This document shows, one piece after another, positions 24,019 to 32,737 of a DNA stretch of 64,000 nt; within the stretch, counting starts at the first letter, position 1, and the number at the start of each line of letters is the position of its first letter. The notes beneath the pieces are model-generated. The model worked only from the letters and a program-made list of their open reading frames with translations. It was not told the origin of the DNA and did not search any database. The stretch is from NCBI RefSeq assembly GCF_029218125.1, contig NZ_JARFXX010000005.1, positions 139,856 through 203,855 on the forward strand, in the 5' to 3' direction. Source of the stretch: Oscillibacter faecalis_A (GTDB taxonomy: Bacteria > Bacillota > Clostridia > Oscillospirales > Oscillospiraceae). The position numbers and the translations under genes were made by a program.

Positions 24019-24030
24019 GGAGGGAGACAC

Positions 24031-24348
24031 ATGGCAGCAGTATATTCCATCGCCGTGGTAGGCGATTGGGAGTCCGTGATGGGCTTTCGGGCACTGGGAC
24101 TGGACACCTATCCCGTCACCTCCGTGGAGGAGGCGCGGAAAACCGTCCACGAGCTTGCCAAAACGGACTGTGCGGTGATCTACCTCACCGAGACGCTGGC
24201 AAAGGATATGGCCGATGTGCTGGAGCGCTACAAGGATCAGCTTCGGCCTGCCATCATCCTCATTCCCGGACGGGAGGGCTCCTTTGGAATCGGCATGGCC
24301 AACATCCAGAGCGCCATTGAGCGCGCTGTGGGCGCGGACATTCTGTAA
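24031..24348 (+). CDS. ntpF: V-type ATPase subunit F
   Basis: 105 residues. VVGDWESVMGFRALGLDTYP is the characteristic opening (GDxdsvxGFralGi), with CAVIYLTETLAKDM and the late PAIILIPGREGSFGIGMANI. It is a small Rossmann-like central-stalk subunit next to D. Correct length and position between C and A. Confidence 0.95.
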   Translation: MAAVYSIAVVGDWESVMGFRALGLDTYPVTSVEEARKTVHELAKTDCAVIYLTETLAKDMADVLERYKDQLRPAIILIPGREGSFGIGMANIQSAIERAVGADIL

Positions 24349-24541
24349 GAAATGAAAGAGGGGATTGCCCCCCACTTTAAATTTTCCCACTGGTGAGCTC
24401 CGTTCACTGGTGTGTGCGTCATGGGGCGCACGGGCCGTGGTGCTTTTACCGCGCACAGATTGCGGCAAAAAGATTTCAACGGCGGGGGAAAGCAACCCTA
24501 TTTATCCCTTCTGTAAATTTGAAGAAAGAAGGTTATCGAAT
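24349..24541 (+). other. 193-bp gap between ATPase genes F and A
   Basis: This is the largest gap inside the operon. It contains GAGGGGATTGCCCCC and GTGAGCTCCGTTCAC-type short inverted repeats but no gene. An in-frame extension of the A subunit runs through it and is rejected because the TTG start at 24542 has the better ribosome binding site and gives the family length. It could carry a regulatory hairpin. Confidence 0.4.
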
Positions 24542-26314
24542 TTGAGCGGCAGAGTTGTAAAGGTATCCGGGCCGCTGGTGGTGGCTACCGGACTGGCGGA
24601 CGCCAATATGTCCGATGTGGTCCGTGTCGGCCCCCAGCGCCTGATCGGCGAAATTTTGACCATGAAGGGCGACACCGCCAATATTCAGGTCTATGAGGAG
24701 ACCTCCGGCCTTGGCCCCGGCGCCGTGGTGGAGACCACCGGCGCACCTATGAGCGTGGAGCTTGGCCCCGGCATGATCGAGGGCATTTATGACGGTATCC
24801 AGCGCCCGCTGGAAAAGATCGTGGAAAAGGTGGGCGCGTGTATCACCCGCGGCGTGGAAGTCCCCGCCGTGGACCACGAGAAGAAGTGGGAGTTCAACGC
24901 GGTGGCCAAGGTGGGCGATCAGGTCATCGGCGGTGACATCCTGGGCACGGTCCAGGAGACGGCCGTTGTGCTCCATAAGATCATGGTGCCGCCCACCATG
25001 CGCGGCACCATCACCTCCATCCAGAGCGGCTCGTTCAACGTGACGGAGACCATCGCCACGCTGAAAACGGAGGACGGAAAGGAAGTCCCCCTGACCATGC
25101 TCCAGAAGTGGCCCGTCCGTGTGGGGCGGCCCTATATGAAGAAATATCCCCCCAAGCGGCCGCTGTGCTCCGGCCAGCGAATCATCGACACCATGTTCCC
25201 CATTGCCAAGGGCGGCACGGCGGCAGTCCCCGGCCCCTTCGGCTCCGGCAAGACCGTGGTGCAGCACCAATTGGCCAAGTGGGCGGATGTGGATATCGTG
25301 GTCTACATCGGCTGCGGCGAGCGCGGCAACGAGATGACGGACGTTCTGCGGGAGTTCCCGGAGCTGAAGGACCCCCGCACTGGCGAAAGCCTGATGAAGC
25401 GGACAGTGCTCATTGCCAACACCTCCGATATGCCCGTGGCCGCCCGGGAGGCCTCTGTGTACACCGGCATCACCATCGCGGAGTATTTCCGGGACATGGG
25501 CTATGATGTGGCGGTCATTGCCGACTCCACCTCCCGCTGGGCTGAGGCTCTGCGTGAGATGTCCGGCCGGCTGGAGGAGATGCCCGGCGAGGAGGGCTAT
25601 CCCGCGTATCTGGCCTCCCGTCTGGCTCAGTTCTACGAGCGGGCCGGCAGCGTGGAGTGCATCGGCTCCGACGAGCGCCGGGGCAGCCTGACGGCGGTGG
25701 GCGCCGTGTCCCCTCCCGGCGGCGACCTGTCTGAGCCGGTTTCTCAGGCCACCATGCGAATCGTCAAGGTGTTCTGGGCGCTGGATTCCTCCCTTGCCTA
25801 TAAGCGGCATTTCCCGGCCATCAACTGGCTGAATTCCTATTCTCTGTATCTTGACTCCCTGAAGCCGTGGTTCGATGAAAACCTCGGTCCCGACTTCATG
25901 CAGGACCGCACAAAGGCCATGGGTATTTTGCAGAGCGAGGCCAGCCTGAACGAGATCGTGCAGCTGGTAGGTAAGGACGCGCTGGGCGCCGCCGATCAGT
26001 TGACGCTGGAGGTGGCCCGGATGGTTCGGGAGGACTTCCTGCAGCAAAACGCCTTTATGGACGTGGACAGCTTTTCCGATTATAAGCGGCAGAAAGAGCT
26101 GCTGGCTATGATTTTAAGCTATGATTCCCTGTGCCGGGACGCTATCGCCAAGGGCGCGAATGTAACGGAGCTGTTCCAGATTCCTGCCCGTGAGCAGATC
26201 GGCCGGGCCAAGAGCGTGCCTGCCGACCAGTATGAGACGGTCTACGCGCAGCTTCGCGCCGACATGGAGCGGCAGATCGCCGACATCGCGGCCAAAGGAG
26301 GGGACGAGGAATGA
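24542..26314 (+). CDS. ntpA: V-type ATPase catalytic subunit A
   Basis: 590 residues, the family length. The start is TTG at 24542 after AAGAAGGTTATCGAA, giving MSGRVVKVSGPLVVATGLAD. The P-loop GPFGSGKT is at 231-238, preceded by the long non-homologous region of A subunits. GERGNEMTDVLREFPEL, then YRDMG-like FRDMGYDVAVIADSTSRWAE with the Walker B region, and LTAVGAVSPPGGDLSEPV follow. It hydrolyses or synthesises ATP at the A/B interface. The stop overlaps the start of B (ATGA). Confidence 0.98.
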   Translation: MSGRVVKVSGPLVVATGLADANMSDVVRVGPQRLIGEILTMKGDTANIQVYEETSGLGPGAVVETTGAPMSVELGPGMIEGIYDGIQRPLEKIVEKVGACITRGVEVPAVDHEKKWEFNAVAKVGDQVIGGDILGTVQETAVVLHKIMVPPTMRGTITSIQSGSFNVTETIATLKTEDGKEVPLTMLQKWPVRVGRPYMKKYPPKRPLCSGQRIIDTMFPIAKGGTAAVPGPFGSGKTVVQHQLAKWADVDIVVYIGCGERGNEMTDVLREFPELKDPRTGESLMKRTVLIANTSDMPVAAREASVYTGITIAEYFRDMGYDVAVIADSTSRWAEALREMSGRLEEMPGEEGYPAYLASRLAQFYERAGSVECIGSDERRGSLTAVGAVSPPGGDLSEPVSQATMRIVKVFWALDSSLAYKRHFPAINWLNSYSLYLDSLKPWFDENLGPDFMQDRTKAMGILQSEASLNEIVQLVGKDALGAADQLTLEVARMVREDFLQQNAFMDVDSFSDYKRQKELLAMILSYDSLCRDAIAKGANVTELFQIPAREQIGRAKSVPADQYETVYAQLRADMERQIADIAAKGGDEE

Positions 26315-27699
26315 TTCGGGAATATAAAACAGTCGAGGAGATCAGCGGCCCCTTGATGATGGTCCGCATGGTGGAAAATGTCACCTATGACGAGTTGGTG
26401 GAGATCGAACTGCATGACGGCTCCGTCCGCCGGGGCAAGGTGCTGGAGGTCAACGGCGACGCGGCGGTGGTACAGCTTTTCGAGTCCGCTGCCGGCATCA
26501 ACCTTGCGGACGCCAAGGTGCGCTTTCTGGGCCATCCCTTGCAGTTAGGCGTGTCCGCCGATATGCTGGGCCGCGTGTTCAACGGCATGGGCCAGCCCAT
26601 TGACGGGGGCCCGGACATTCTCCCGGAGGAATACCGGGATATCAACGGCCTTCCCATGAACCCCGCCGCCCGGGATTATCCCAACGAGTTTATCCAGACC
26701 GGCGTTTCCACCATTGACGGTCTGAACACGCTGGTGCGGGGCCAGAAGCTCCCCATTTTCTCAGGCTCTGGCCTGCCCCATGCCAATCTGGCGGCGCAGA
26801 TCGCCCGTCAGGCCAAGGTGCTGGGGGACGAGGATTCCAACTTCGCCGTGGTGTTCGCCGCCATCGGCATCACGTTTGAGGAATCTGAGTTCTTTGTCAG
26901 CGAGTTCAAGCGCACCGGCGCTATTGACCGTACCGTGCTATTCAGCAACCTTGCCAATGACCCCGCCGTGGAGCGTATCTCCACCCCCCGTATGGCCCTG
27001 ACCGCCGCGGAGTATCTGGCCTTTGAAAAGGGAATGCAGGTGCTGGTCATCATGACGGATATTACCAACTACGCCGAGGCGCTCCGTGAGGTCTCCGCCG
27101 CCAAGAAGGAGGTCCCCGGTCGCCGCGGCTTCCCCGGCTACCTGTATACCGACCTGGCTACGCTCTACGAGCGGGCGGGCCGCCGGCTGGGAAATCCCGG
27201 CTCTATCACTCTCATCCCCATTTTGACCATGCCGGAGGACGATAAGACCCACCCCATCCCTGACCTGACGGGCTATATCACCGAGGGGCAGATCATTTTA
27301 AGCCGCGCTCTGTACCGGCAGGGCATTCACCCGCCGGTGGACGTGCTGCCCTCGCTGTCCCGTCTGAAGGATAAGGGCATCGGCGAGGGCAAGACCCGGG
27401 AGGACCACGCGGGCACCATGAACCAGCTCTTTGCGGCTTACGCCACCGGCAAGGACAATAAGGAGCTCATGAGCATTCTGGGCGAGGCGGCCCTGACGCC
27501 TACGGACCTGCTGTACGCCAAGTTTGCCGATGAATTTGAAAAGCGCTATGTCAATCAGGGCTATGAGGAGAACCGCTCCATTGAGGAAACGCTGAATCTG
27601 GGCTGGGAGCTTTTGAGCATCCTGCCGAAAAGCGAGCTCAAGCGCATCAAGCCGGAGCTGATCGAAAAATACTGGCCGAAAAAGGACGAGCAGAAATAA
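26311..27699 (+). CDS. ntpB: V-type ATPase subunit B (non-catalytic)
   Basis: 462 residues. The degenerate P-loop region SGSGLPHANLAAQIARQAKV marks a B rather than an A subunit. LGRVFNGMGQPIDGGPDI, VIMTDITNYAEALREVSAA and PGRRGFPGYLYTDLATLYER are family signatures. It forms the A3B3 head with subunit A, to which it is coupled by a 4-bp overlap. Confidence 0.98.
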   Translation: MIREYKTVEEISGPLMMVRMVENVTYDELVEIELHDGSVRRGKVLEVNGDAAVVQLFESAAGINLADAKVRFLGHPLQLGVSADMLGRVFNGMGQPIDGGPDILPEEYRDINGLPMNPAARDYPNEFIQTGVSTIDGLNTLVRGQKLPIFSGSGLPHANLAAQIARQAKVLGDEDSNFAVVFAAIGITFEESEFFVSEFKRTGAIDRTVLFSNLANDPAVERISTPRMALTAAEYLAFEKGMQVLVIMTDITNYAEALREVSAAKKEVPGRRGFPGYLYTDLATLYERAGRRLGNPGSITLIPILTMPEDDKTHPIPDLTGYITEGQIILSRALYRQGIHPPVDVLPSLSRLKDKGIGEGKTREDHAGTMNQLFAAYATGKDNKELMSILGEAALTPTDLLYAKFADEFEKRYVNQGYEENRSIEETLNLGWELLSILPKSELKRIKPELIEKYWPKKDEQK

Positions 27700-27712
27700 G
27701 GAGGGGTGAGCC

Positions 27713-28426
27713 ATGGCAAATATCACGGTCAGCCCCACCCGTATGGAGCTCACCCGGCTCAAGGGCAAGCTGCGGACCGCACAGCGGGGTCACAAGCTGC
27801 TCAAGGACAAGCGGGACGAGCTGATGAAGCAATTTCTGGATACCGTCCGGGAGGTCCGTGCCCTCCGTACAGAGGTGGAGCGGGAGCTGATGACGGTGCA
27901 CAGCGCCTTTACCGTGGCCTCGGCGCTGATGAGCTCCGAAGCGCTGGAGCAGGCGCTCCTCTATCCCAAGCAGAGCGTGGAGCTGACCTGCACCACCCGG
28001 AACATCATGTCCGTCAACGTGCCGGTGTATGATTTTCAGACGAAAACAAAGTCGGACGCCGACATCTATCCCTACGGCTTTGCCGCCACCTCCGGTGAGC
28101 TGGACGATGCCGTGGAGGCGCTGGGACGTGTGTTCCAGAAGCTATTGAAGCTGGCGCAGATCGAAAAATCCGCGCAGCTCATGGCGGAGGAGATCGAAAA
28201 GACCCGCCGCCGGGTGAACGCGCTGGAATACGTGATGATTCCCAACACGCAGGAGGCCATCCGTTATATCACCATGAAGCTGGATGAAAACGATCGCGCC
28301 ACCACCACCCGGCTCATGAAGGTGAAGGATATGCTGCTGAAGGAGGCCATCGAGGAAAAGCGGGCCGAGAATGAGCGGGCCATCAAGGCATTCGGGGACT
28401 CCGGCGAAGCGCCGGCCAAGGCATAG
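27713..28426 (+). CDS. ntpD: V-type ATPase subunit D (central shaft)
   Basis: 237 residues. SPTRMELTRLKGKLRTAQRG followed by HKLLKDKRDELM is the N-terminal coiled-coil signature, and RRVNALEYVMIPNTQEAIRY the C-terminal one. It forms the rotating central shaft with F. The last gene of the operon, 13 bp after B, ending in TAG before a terminator. Confidence 0.97.
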   Translation: MANITVSPTRMELTRLKGKLRTAQRGHKLLKDKRDELMKQFLDTVREVRALRTEVERELMTVHSAFTVASALMSSEALEQALLYPKQSVELTCTTRNIMSVNVPVYDFQTKTKSDADIYPYGFAATSGELDDAVEALGRVFQKLLKLAQIEKSAQLMAEEIEKTRRRVNALEYVMIPNTQEAIRYITMKLDENDRATTTRLMKVKDMLLKEAIEEKRAENERAIKAFGDSGEAPAKA

Positions 28427-28460
28427 GCAGCATCGGTAAAATTGCAATAGGTATCATAAA

Positions 28461-28497
28461 AGCAGACAGCCTTCCGCAAAACGGAAAGCTGTCTGCT
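28461..28497 (+). terminator. Terminator of the V-type ATPase operon
   Basis: Hairpin AGCAGACAGC.TTCCG/CGGAA.GCTGTCTGCT, then TGATTTTTG. It also serves the convergent thioesterase gene. Confidence 0.9.
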
Positions 28498-28523
28498 TGA
28501 TTTTTGATGTTTTGAGCGGTATG

Positions 28524-29291
28524 TCAAAAGACGCATTGGGCCGTAAAGCAGGTGCCCCGGGGTGTCAGCGCCTCTACAAGATAGCTGCTATCGGGATTTT
28601 GATAGCCCATGAGCCGCAGTTCCTCGCCCAAAAGGGCCTCATGGCTGTAATTGATATAAAACTCACGGGGAACCCGCTCCTGAAGGGCCGGGGGCAGATA
28701 GTCCCAGATAATGTCGCCGTAGTTGGCGCTGTAAAGATGGCCGTTGCCATCCAGATCGGACCAGCGGACAGTGCGCTGTCCCAGTTCTGTCAGTCCCTCG
28801 TGGGGGAGGACGATTTTTTTGGTGTCGGGGCAGTCGATGACGCGGTCACAGGTCATCAGGGGCTTTGCGGTAAAGGCGGAGGGGCGCATGATTTTGCGGG
28901 TGGCGGGGTTTACCAAAATCCAGTCGCTCTTGATGGATACGCACACCGCGCCGCTGCGGTCCGCCATTTCATAGACCCGCTGCATATGTGCGCCCTTGGC
29001 ACCGTTTTCCATCGTGGTGATGTCCAGCACCTCTCCGGCCATGGGGATGCGGTGGATTCGCAGCGCCAGCCGGGAGAGCAGAAAGACCTCGCCCATTTCA
29101 AAGAGCACCTCGTGAGTCAGCCCCCGGGCGTCATAATCATAGCCGGCGTAGGCGGCAGCCTTGTTCAAAAGGCCGGAGATACGTGCCCGCTGATAGCGGT
29201 CGCAGTCGGCAAATATCAGCTCCTCCTGACGGAAATAGCCGTTTTCCAGCAGATCCTGCTTGAAATTCTCCAAAATCATTCCTCTTTTCAT
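28524..29291 (-). CDS. Acyl-ACP thioesterase
   Basis: 255 residues, double hot-dog fold. Landmarks are FADCDRYQRARISGLLNKAA, MGEVFLLSRLALRIHRIP and SDWILVNPATRKIMRPS from the first half. In the second half TVRWSDLDGNGHLYSANYGD gives the D…N.H…(Y) active-site pattern of bacterial acyl-ACP thioesterases. It releases free fatty acid from acyl carrier protein. Two starts are possible, 29291 and the ATG at 29279; neither has a well-spaced ribosome binding site. Convergent with the ATPase operon; monocistronic. Confidence 0.93.
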   Translation of the reverse strand: MKRGMILENFKQDLLENGYFRQEELIFADCDRYQRARISGLLNKAAAYAGYDYDARGLTHEVLFEMGEVFLLSRLALRIHRIPMAGEVLDITTMENGAKGAHMQRVYEMADRSGAVCVSIKSDWILVNPATRKIMRPSAFTAKPLMTCDRVIDCPDTKKIVLPHEGLTELGQRTVRWSDLDGNGHLYSANYGDIIWDYLPPALQERVPREFYINYSHEALLGEELRLMGYQNPDSSYLVEALTPRGTCFTAQCVF

Positions 29292-29487
29292 CCTGTCTGC
29301 ATTTGAAATTAAGTATAGCAGAGAGCTGTAAAAAATACAATTGATTTTGTAACTTGCCGCTTTGGCGAATTTTGAAAAATACGCAGATTTTACCGATGTT
29401 GCCCGCGCATAGCGGCGCGTATCCGGGTCAAACTATGCTTGCGATACCCAAAAACAACACTGTAAGATTTGAAAAGGAGAAACTGTT

Positions 29488-29583
29488 ATGTCTGCAAAGA
29501 ACAACAATAAGATCAACGTTCCCGAGGCCCGCGCCGCTATGGATAAGTTCAAGATGGAAGCCGCCGCCGAGGTTGATGTGTAA
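29488..29583 (+). pseudogene. Alpha/beta-type small acid-soluble spore protein, truncated
   Basis: The ATG at 29488 follows AAAAGGAGAAACTGTT. Thirty-one codons read MSAKNNNKINVPEARAAMDK then FKMEAAAEVDV and stop. This is the N-terminal third of an alpha/beta-type SASP, whose normal continuation (E-V-G-V-N-L … GSVGGEMVK-type) is missing. The point of truncation coincides with the left end of the conjugative element. The family protects spore DNA, so the host is a sporeformer. Confidence 0.75.
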
Positions 29584-29634
29584 AGGCCACAAAAGAAAAT
29601 AACAACATACACAGCTGGAAACACTCATTTACAT

Positions 29635-29665
29635 AAGAGCCTGCCATGAAAGCAGGCTCTTTTTT
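29635..29665 (+). terminator. Terminator at the left end of the conjugative element
   Basis: AAGAGCCTGC/GCAGGCTCTT with TTTTT, between the SASP fragment and the rep gene; it would block read-through from the chromosome. Confidence 0.85.
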
Positions 29666-29700
29666 CATGCCTTTTTCCAGCGTTAAGGAGGAAAATCGAC

Positions 29701-30657
29701 ATGGCGGAGAGTATGATATATGATTATTACTACGGAGACGAAAGCAGTCAATTTTCTTTTTACCGCATCCCCCGCCAGCTTGTCACCGGGCAGCAGTTCA
29801 AAAAAATCTCCACAGACGCGAAACTGCTGTATGGCCTCCTGCTTGACCGAATGGGCCTGTCAGCGCGGAACGGTTGGTACGATGACGCTGGGCGGGTCTA
29901 TATTTTTTACACGCTGGATGAGATACAAGAGGACTTAAATTGTGGTCACGAAAAGGCTGTCAAATTATTGTCCGAACTGGATACAGATAAAGGCTGCGGT
30001 CTGATCGAGCGAGTAAAGCAAGGGCAAGGCAGACCAACAAAAATCTATGTCAAACGCTTCACTACCCGCCGAGTACCTGCTGAAACCCCTGCGCCGCAGG
30101 AGACTCCCAGACTTCCGAAAATCGGAAGTCAAGAAGTCGGAAAATCAGAAGTCAAGAGTTCCGATAATCCGAAGTCAAGACTTCCGTTTTTCCGAAGTGC
30201 AGACTTCGGAAAATCAGACGGTAATTATATTGAATCTAATCAAACTGATTTTAGCTATAAAAATCAATCTATCCATCCATCGCCTTTCTCCGAGCAGCCG
30301 GGATGGATGGATAGAAGCGAGTATCTGAGAGAGATCAAAGAGAATATCGAGTACCCGTTTCTTTGTCAACAGTTCAATGCCGATGATGTAGATGAGGTCG
30401 TGGGGCTGATGGCGGATGTGATGTGTTCCACACAGTCAACGGTACGGATCGGCGGTGAGAATATCCCGCTGCCACAGGTGCAAGCCCGCTTCTACCGACT
30501 GGACTACTCGCTGATGGTCTATGTGTTTGAGTGTCTGCGCCGCAATACCACACAAGTCCGTAATATCCGCGCATACCTGCTCACCACGCTGTTCAACGCC
30601 CCGCTGACCATGAATAACTACTATCAGGCCGAAGTCCAACACGACTTCGGCCTTTGA
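29701..30657 (+). CDS. repA: Replication initiator, RepA_N type with DUF6017-like C-terminus
   Basis: 318 residues. The N-terminal RepA_N domain (about 15-120) has YRIPRQLVTGQQFKKISTDA, KLLYGLLLDRMGLSARNGWY and IQEDLNCGHEKAVKLLSELD, a winged-helix initiator seen in theta-replicating Firmicutes plasmids and many ICEs. The middle (about 125-185) is low-complexity because it is encoded by DNA iterons (separate entry). The C-terminal 110 residues (EIKENIEYPFLCQQFNADDV … NIRAYLLTTLFNAP) look like DUF6017, often fused to such initiators. It suggests that the excised element replicates autonomously. The ATG at 29701 follows AAGGAGGAAAATCGAC. Confidence 0.93.
   Translation: MAESMIYDYYYGDESSQFSFYRIPRQLVTGQQFKKISTDAKLLYGLLLDRMGLSARNGWYDDAGRVYIFYTLDEIQEDLNCGHEKAVKLLSELDTDKGCGLIERVKQGQGRPTKIYVKRFTTRRVPAETPAPQETPRLPKIGSQEVGKSEVKSSDNPKSRLPFFRSADFGKSDGNYIESNQTDFSYKNQSIHPSPFSEQPGWMDRSEYLREIKENIEYPFLCQQFNADDVDEVVGLMADVMCSTQSTVRIGGENIPLPQVQARFYRLDYSLMVYVFECLRRNTTQVRNIRAYLLTTLFNAPLTMNNYYQAEVQHDFGL
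30109..30221 (+). repeat. Five tandem 23-bp iterons inside repA (candidate oriV)
   Basis: Units begin at 30109, 30132, 30155, 30178 and 30201 with consensus AGACTTCCGAAAATC then GGAAGTCA; each is itself nearly palindromic (CTTCCG…CGGAAG). The last is two bases short. As 23 is not a multiple of three, the protein does not repeat, so conservation is at the DNA level. RepA_N replicons are known to carry their origin inside the rep gene. Confidence 0.8.
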
Positions 30658-30666
30658 TTTTGGTTG

Positions 30667-30701
30667 AAAATGTGGCTCAAATTGAGACACATTTTTCGAC
30701 A
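30667..30701. repeat. Element palindrome, copy 1
   Basis: AAAATGTGGCTCAAATTGAG-type palindrome with ATTTTTCGACA at the right, between repA and the parB-like gene, 26 bp before the latter's start. Confidence 0.8.
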
Positions 30702-30727
30702 TAAAACTTGAATATGGAGGTAAATCA

Positions 30728-32731
30728 ATGTCCAACGAAAAGAAAAACCCGCTGATTGGTGCGTTTCGGACACCTGTTGCCGGAGCACCGCCCACTCCCG
30801 CACCGGCTGAACCGTCTAAAGGGGCCAAGGCGCCGGTCATTCCGACCCAGCCTGCCAAAGCTGCTGTTTCGCCCACCAAGCCGGACGAGGTAAAAAAGCC
30901 CGCTGTGCCTGCCAAGGATGACAAAGCGGCCAAGGATGGCAAGCCTGCCGCTGCACCGTCTGCTCCCGTTAATCCTGACGAGAGCAAGAAGCCCGCCGAG
31001 CCTGTCAAAGACGATAAAGCAGCCAAGGATGGCAAGCCCGCTGTGCCGCCGGTCACACCCAACAAATCTGACGAGGTGAAGAAGTCTGCCGAACCCGCTA
31101 AAGACGATAAGGCGGCCAAGGATGGCAAGCCCGCTGCGGCCCCGGTCACTCCCACCAAACCTGACGAAGTGAAAAAGCCCGCCGAGCCTGTCAAGAATGA
31201 TAAGGCAATCAAGGACGGCAAGCCCGCCGCTGCACCGTCTGCTCCCGTTAAGCCTGACGAGAGCAAGAAGTCCGCCGAGCCTGCCAAGGATGATAAGGCG
31301 GTCAAGGACAGTAAGCCTGCTGATGCTCCCGCCGCTCCCACCAAGCCTGGCGAGGTGAAGAAGTCCGCCGAACCCGCCAAGGACGATAAGGCGGTCAAGG
31401 ATGGCAAGCCCGCTGCGGCTCCGGTCGCTCCCGCCAAAGTTGACGAGGTGAAGAAACCCGCCGAACCTGCCAAGGACGATAAGGCAGCCAAGGATGGCAA
31501 GCCCGCTGCGGCTCCGCTTACTCCCGCTAAACCCGACGAGGTGAAGAAGTCCGCCGAACCCGCCAAGGACGATAAGGCGGTCAAGGCTGATAAGCCCGCT
31601 GATGTTCCCGTCGCTTCCACCAAGCCTGACGAGGTTAAAAAGCCCGATGAACCGGCCAAGGCGGCGGTGACGCAGAAATCGCCGGAACAGCCGAAGGATG
31701 CTACTACGGCTACCCGTACCGCAGATGGGCCGAAAGGCTCTGCCGTAACCAAGGTGTTTGAGGACCGGCTGGATGCCCCTGCCGAAGCTGATTTTTTCAA
31801 GCTGCCCATCCCCAATGAGGGAGAAATTTACAGTATGGCCGTTCATCCGGCATATCTGAAGGACTTTCTGGATCATCCCTTTACGGTGAACCGTGAGACG
31901 CAGGACTATAAAGACCTGTTTGAGTCCATCAAGACCTATGGTATTCGTGAACCTGTCCTCTGTCGGCCCGGTCGCAACGGTGGCCTTGAGATCATTTCCG
32001 GTCATCGCCGCCATGACATCGGCGCACAGCTGAATTACCCTATTCCTGTTCTGATCGAGCGTGTGGACGAGGATGACGCACAGATCCAATGCGTAGACGG
32101 AAACCTCCACCGTAAGGATATTCCTATCTCCGAACTGGCCCGTGCCGCACAGATGAAAATGGACGCACTGAAACGCAAGGCCGGACGCCGCTCCAAGGCG
32201 GATATTCTGGCGGGTAAGGAGCCGATGAAGCGCAGCGATGAGCAGGTGGGAGAAGATTTAGGCATGAGCCGTGCCAGCGTGCAGCGCTTAATGCGTGTCA
32301 ATCAGTTGGAGGAGCCGCTGAAGAAGATGGTGGATAAAAAGGAACTGCCGCTGGATACCGCCGAGCAGATTTCCCACATGAAGCCCACCGAGCAGAAAAC
32401 GCTTGCAGACGCCATCGAAAAAGAGGGCGGGAAAGTCCCCTCCAAGACGGAGGCGGTCAAGCTCAAAGAGGAAAGTCGAGCCGGTACGCTGACCACGCAG
32501 AAGATCGAAAAGTCCGTCGCGCCCACCAAGCGGGAGATCGATCCGCCGCTAAAGGTCACTTTTCAGGACGATGAACTGCGCCCCTACTTCCCAGAGAAGG
32601 GAACGACAGTTGCTACCGTCAAACGCACGATGTTTGAGGCGATGGATCTCCGCAAAAAGGCGCTGGAACGCCAGAAAATGAAGATGCAGACCGAGAAGGA
32701 ACCTAAGAAGAAATCTGAGCCGGAGAGGTGA
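30728..32731 (+). CDS. ParB-like partition protein with long KPA-rich repeat region
   Basis: 667 residues. The C-terminal half is a ParB/Spo0J-type protein: an N-terminal nuclease-like fold with ESIKTYGIREPVLCRP and EIISGHRRHDIGAQLN (residues about 390-440), VDGNLHRKDIPISELARAAQ, then a helix-turn-helix (QVGEDLGMSRASVQRLMRVN). The N-terminal about 325 residues are built from roughly ten imperfect copies of a 30-residue unit (KPDEVKKPAEPAKDDKAAKD then GKPAAAP), lysine-, alanine- and proline-rich and probably disordered. Such a tail is far longer than in usual ICE ParB proteins. No ParA partner is visible. The start at 30728 follows GGAGGTAAATCA. Confidence 0.88.
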   Translation: MSNEKKNPLIGAFRTPVAGAPPTPAPAEPSKGAKAPVIPTQPAKAAVSPTKPDEVKKPAVPAKDDKAAKDGKPAAAPSAPVNPDESKKPAEPVKDDKAAKDGKPAVPPVTPNKSDEVKKSAEPAKDDKAAKDGKPAAAPVTPTKPDEVKKPAEPVKNDKAIKDGKPAAAPSAPVKPDESKKSAEPAKDDKAVKDSKPADAPAAPTKPGEVKKSAEPAKDDKAVKDGKPAAAPVAPAKVDEVKKPAEPAKDDKAAKDGKPAAAPLTPAKPDEVKKSAEPAKDDKAVKADKPADVPVASTKPDEVKKPDEPAKAAVTQKSPEQPKDATTATRTADGPKGSAVTKVFEDRLDAPAEADFFKLPIPNEGEIYSMAVHPAYLKDFLDHPFTVNRETQDYKDLFESIKTYGIREPVLCRPGRNGGLEIISGHRRHDIGAQLNYPIPVLIERVDEDDAQIQCVDGNLHRKDIPISELARAAQMKMDALKRKAGRRSKADILAGKEPMKRSDEQVGEDLGMSRASVQRLMRVNQLEEPLKKMVDKKELPLDTAEQISHMKPTEQKTLADAIEKEGGKVPSKTEAVKLKEESRAGTLTTQKIEKSVAPTKREIDPPLKVTFQDDELRPYFPEKGTTVATVKRTMFEAMDLRKKALERQKMKMQTEKEPKKKSEPER

Positions 32732-32737
32732 CGGAGC

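Noticed and set aside
24365..24541. 59-residue N-terminal extension of the ATPase A subunit
   Set aside because: No ribosome binding site and no family match; TTG at 24542 gives the normal subunit start and length.
30109..30221. CRISPR-like array
   Set aside because: The units are contiguous without spacers and lie inside the rep gene; they are iterons.
30436..32110. Long minus-strand frames opposite the parB-like gene
   Set aside because: Shadow of the KPA repeat region; codon periodicity belongs to the plus strand and the minus frames have no start signals.
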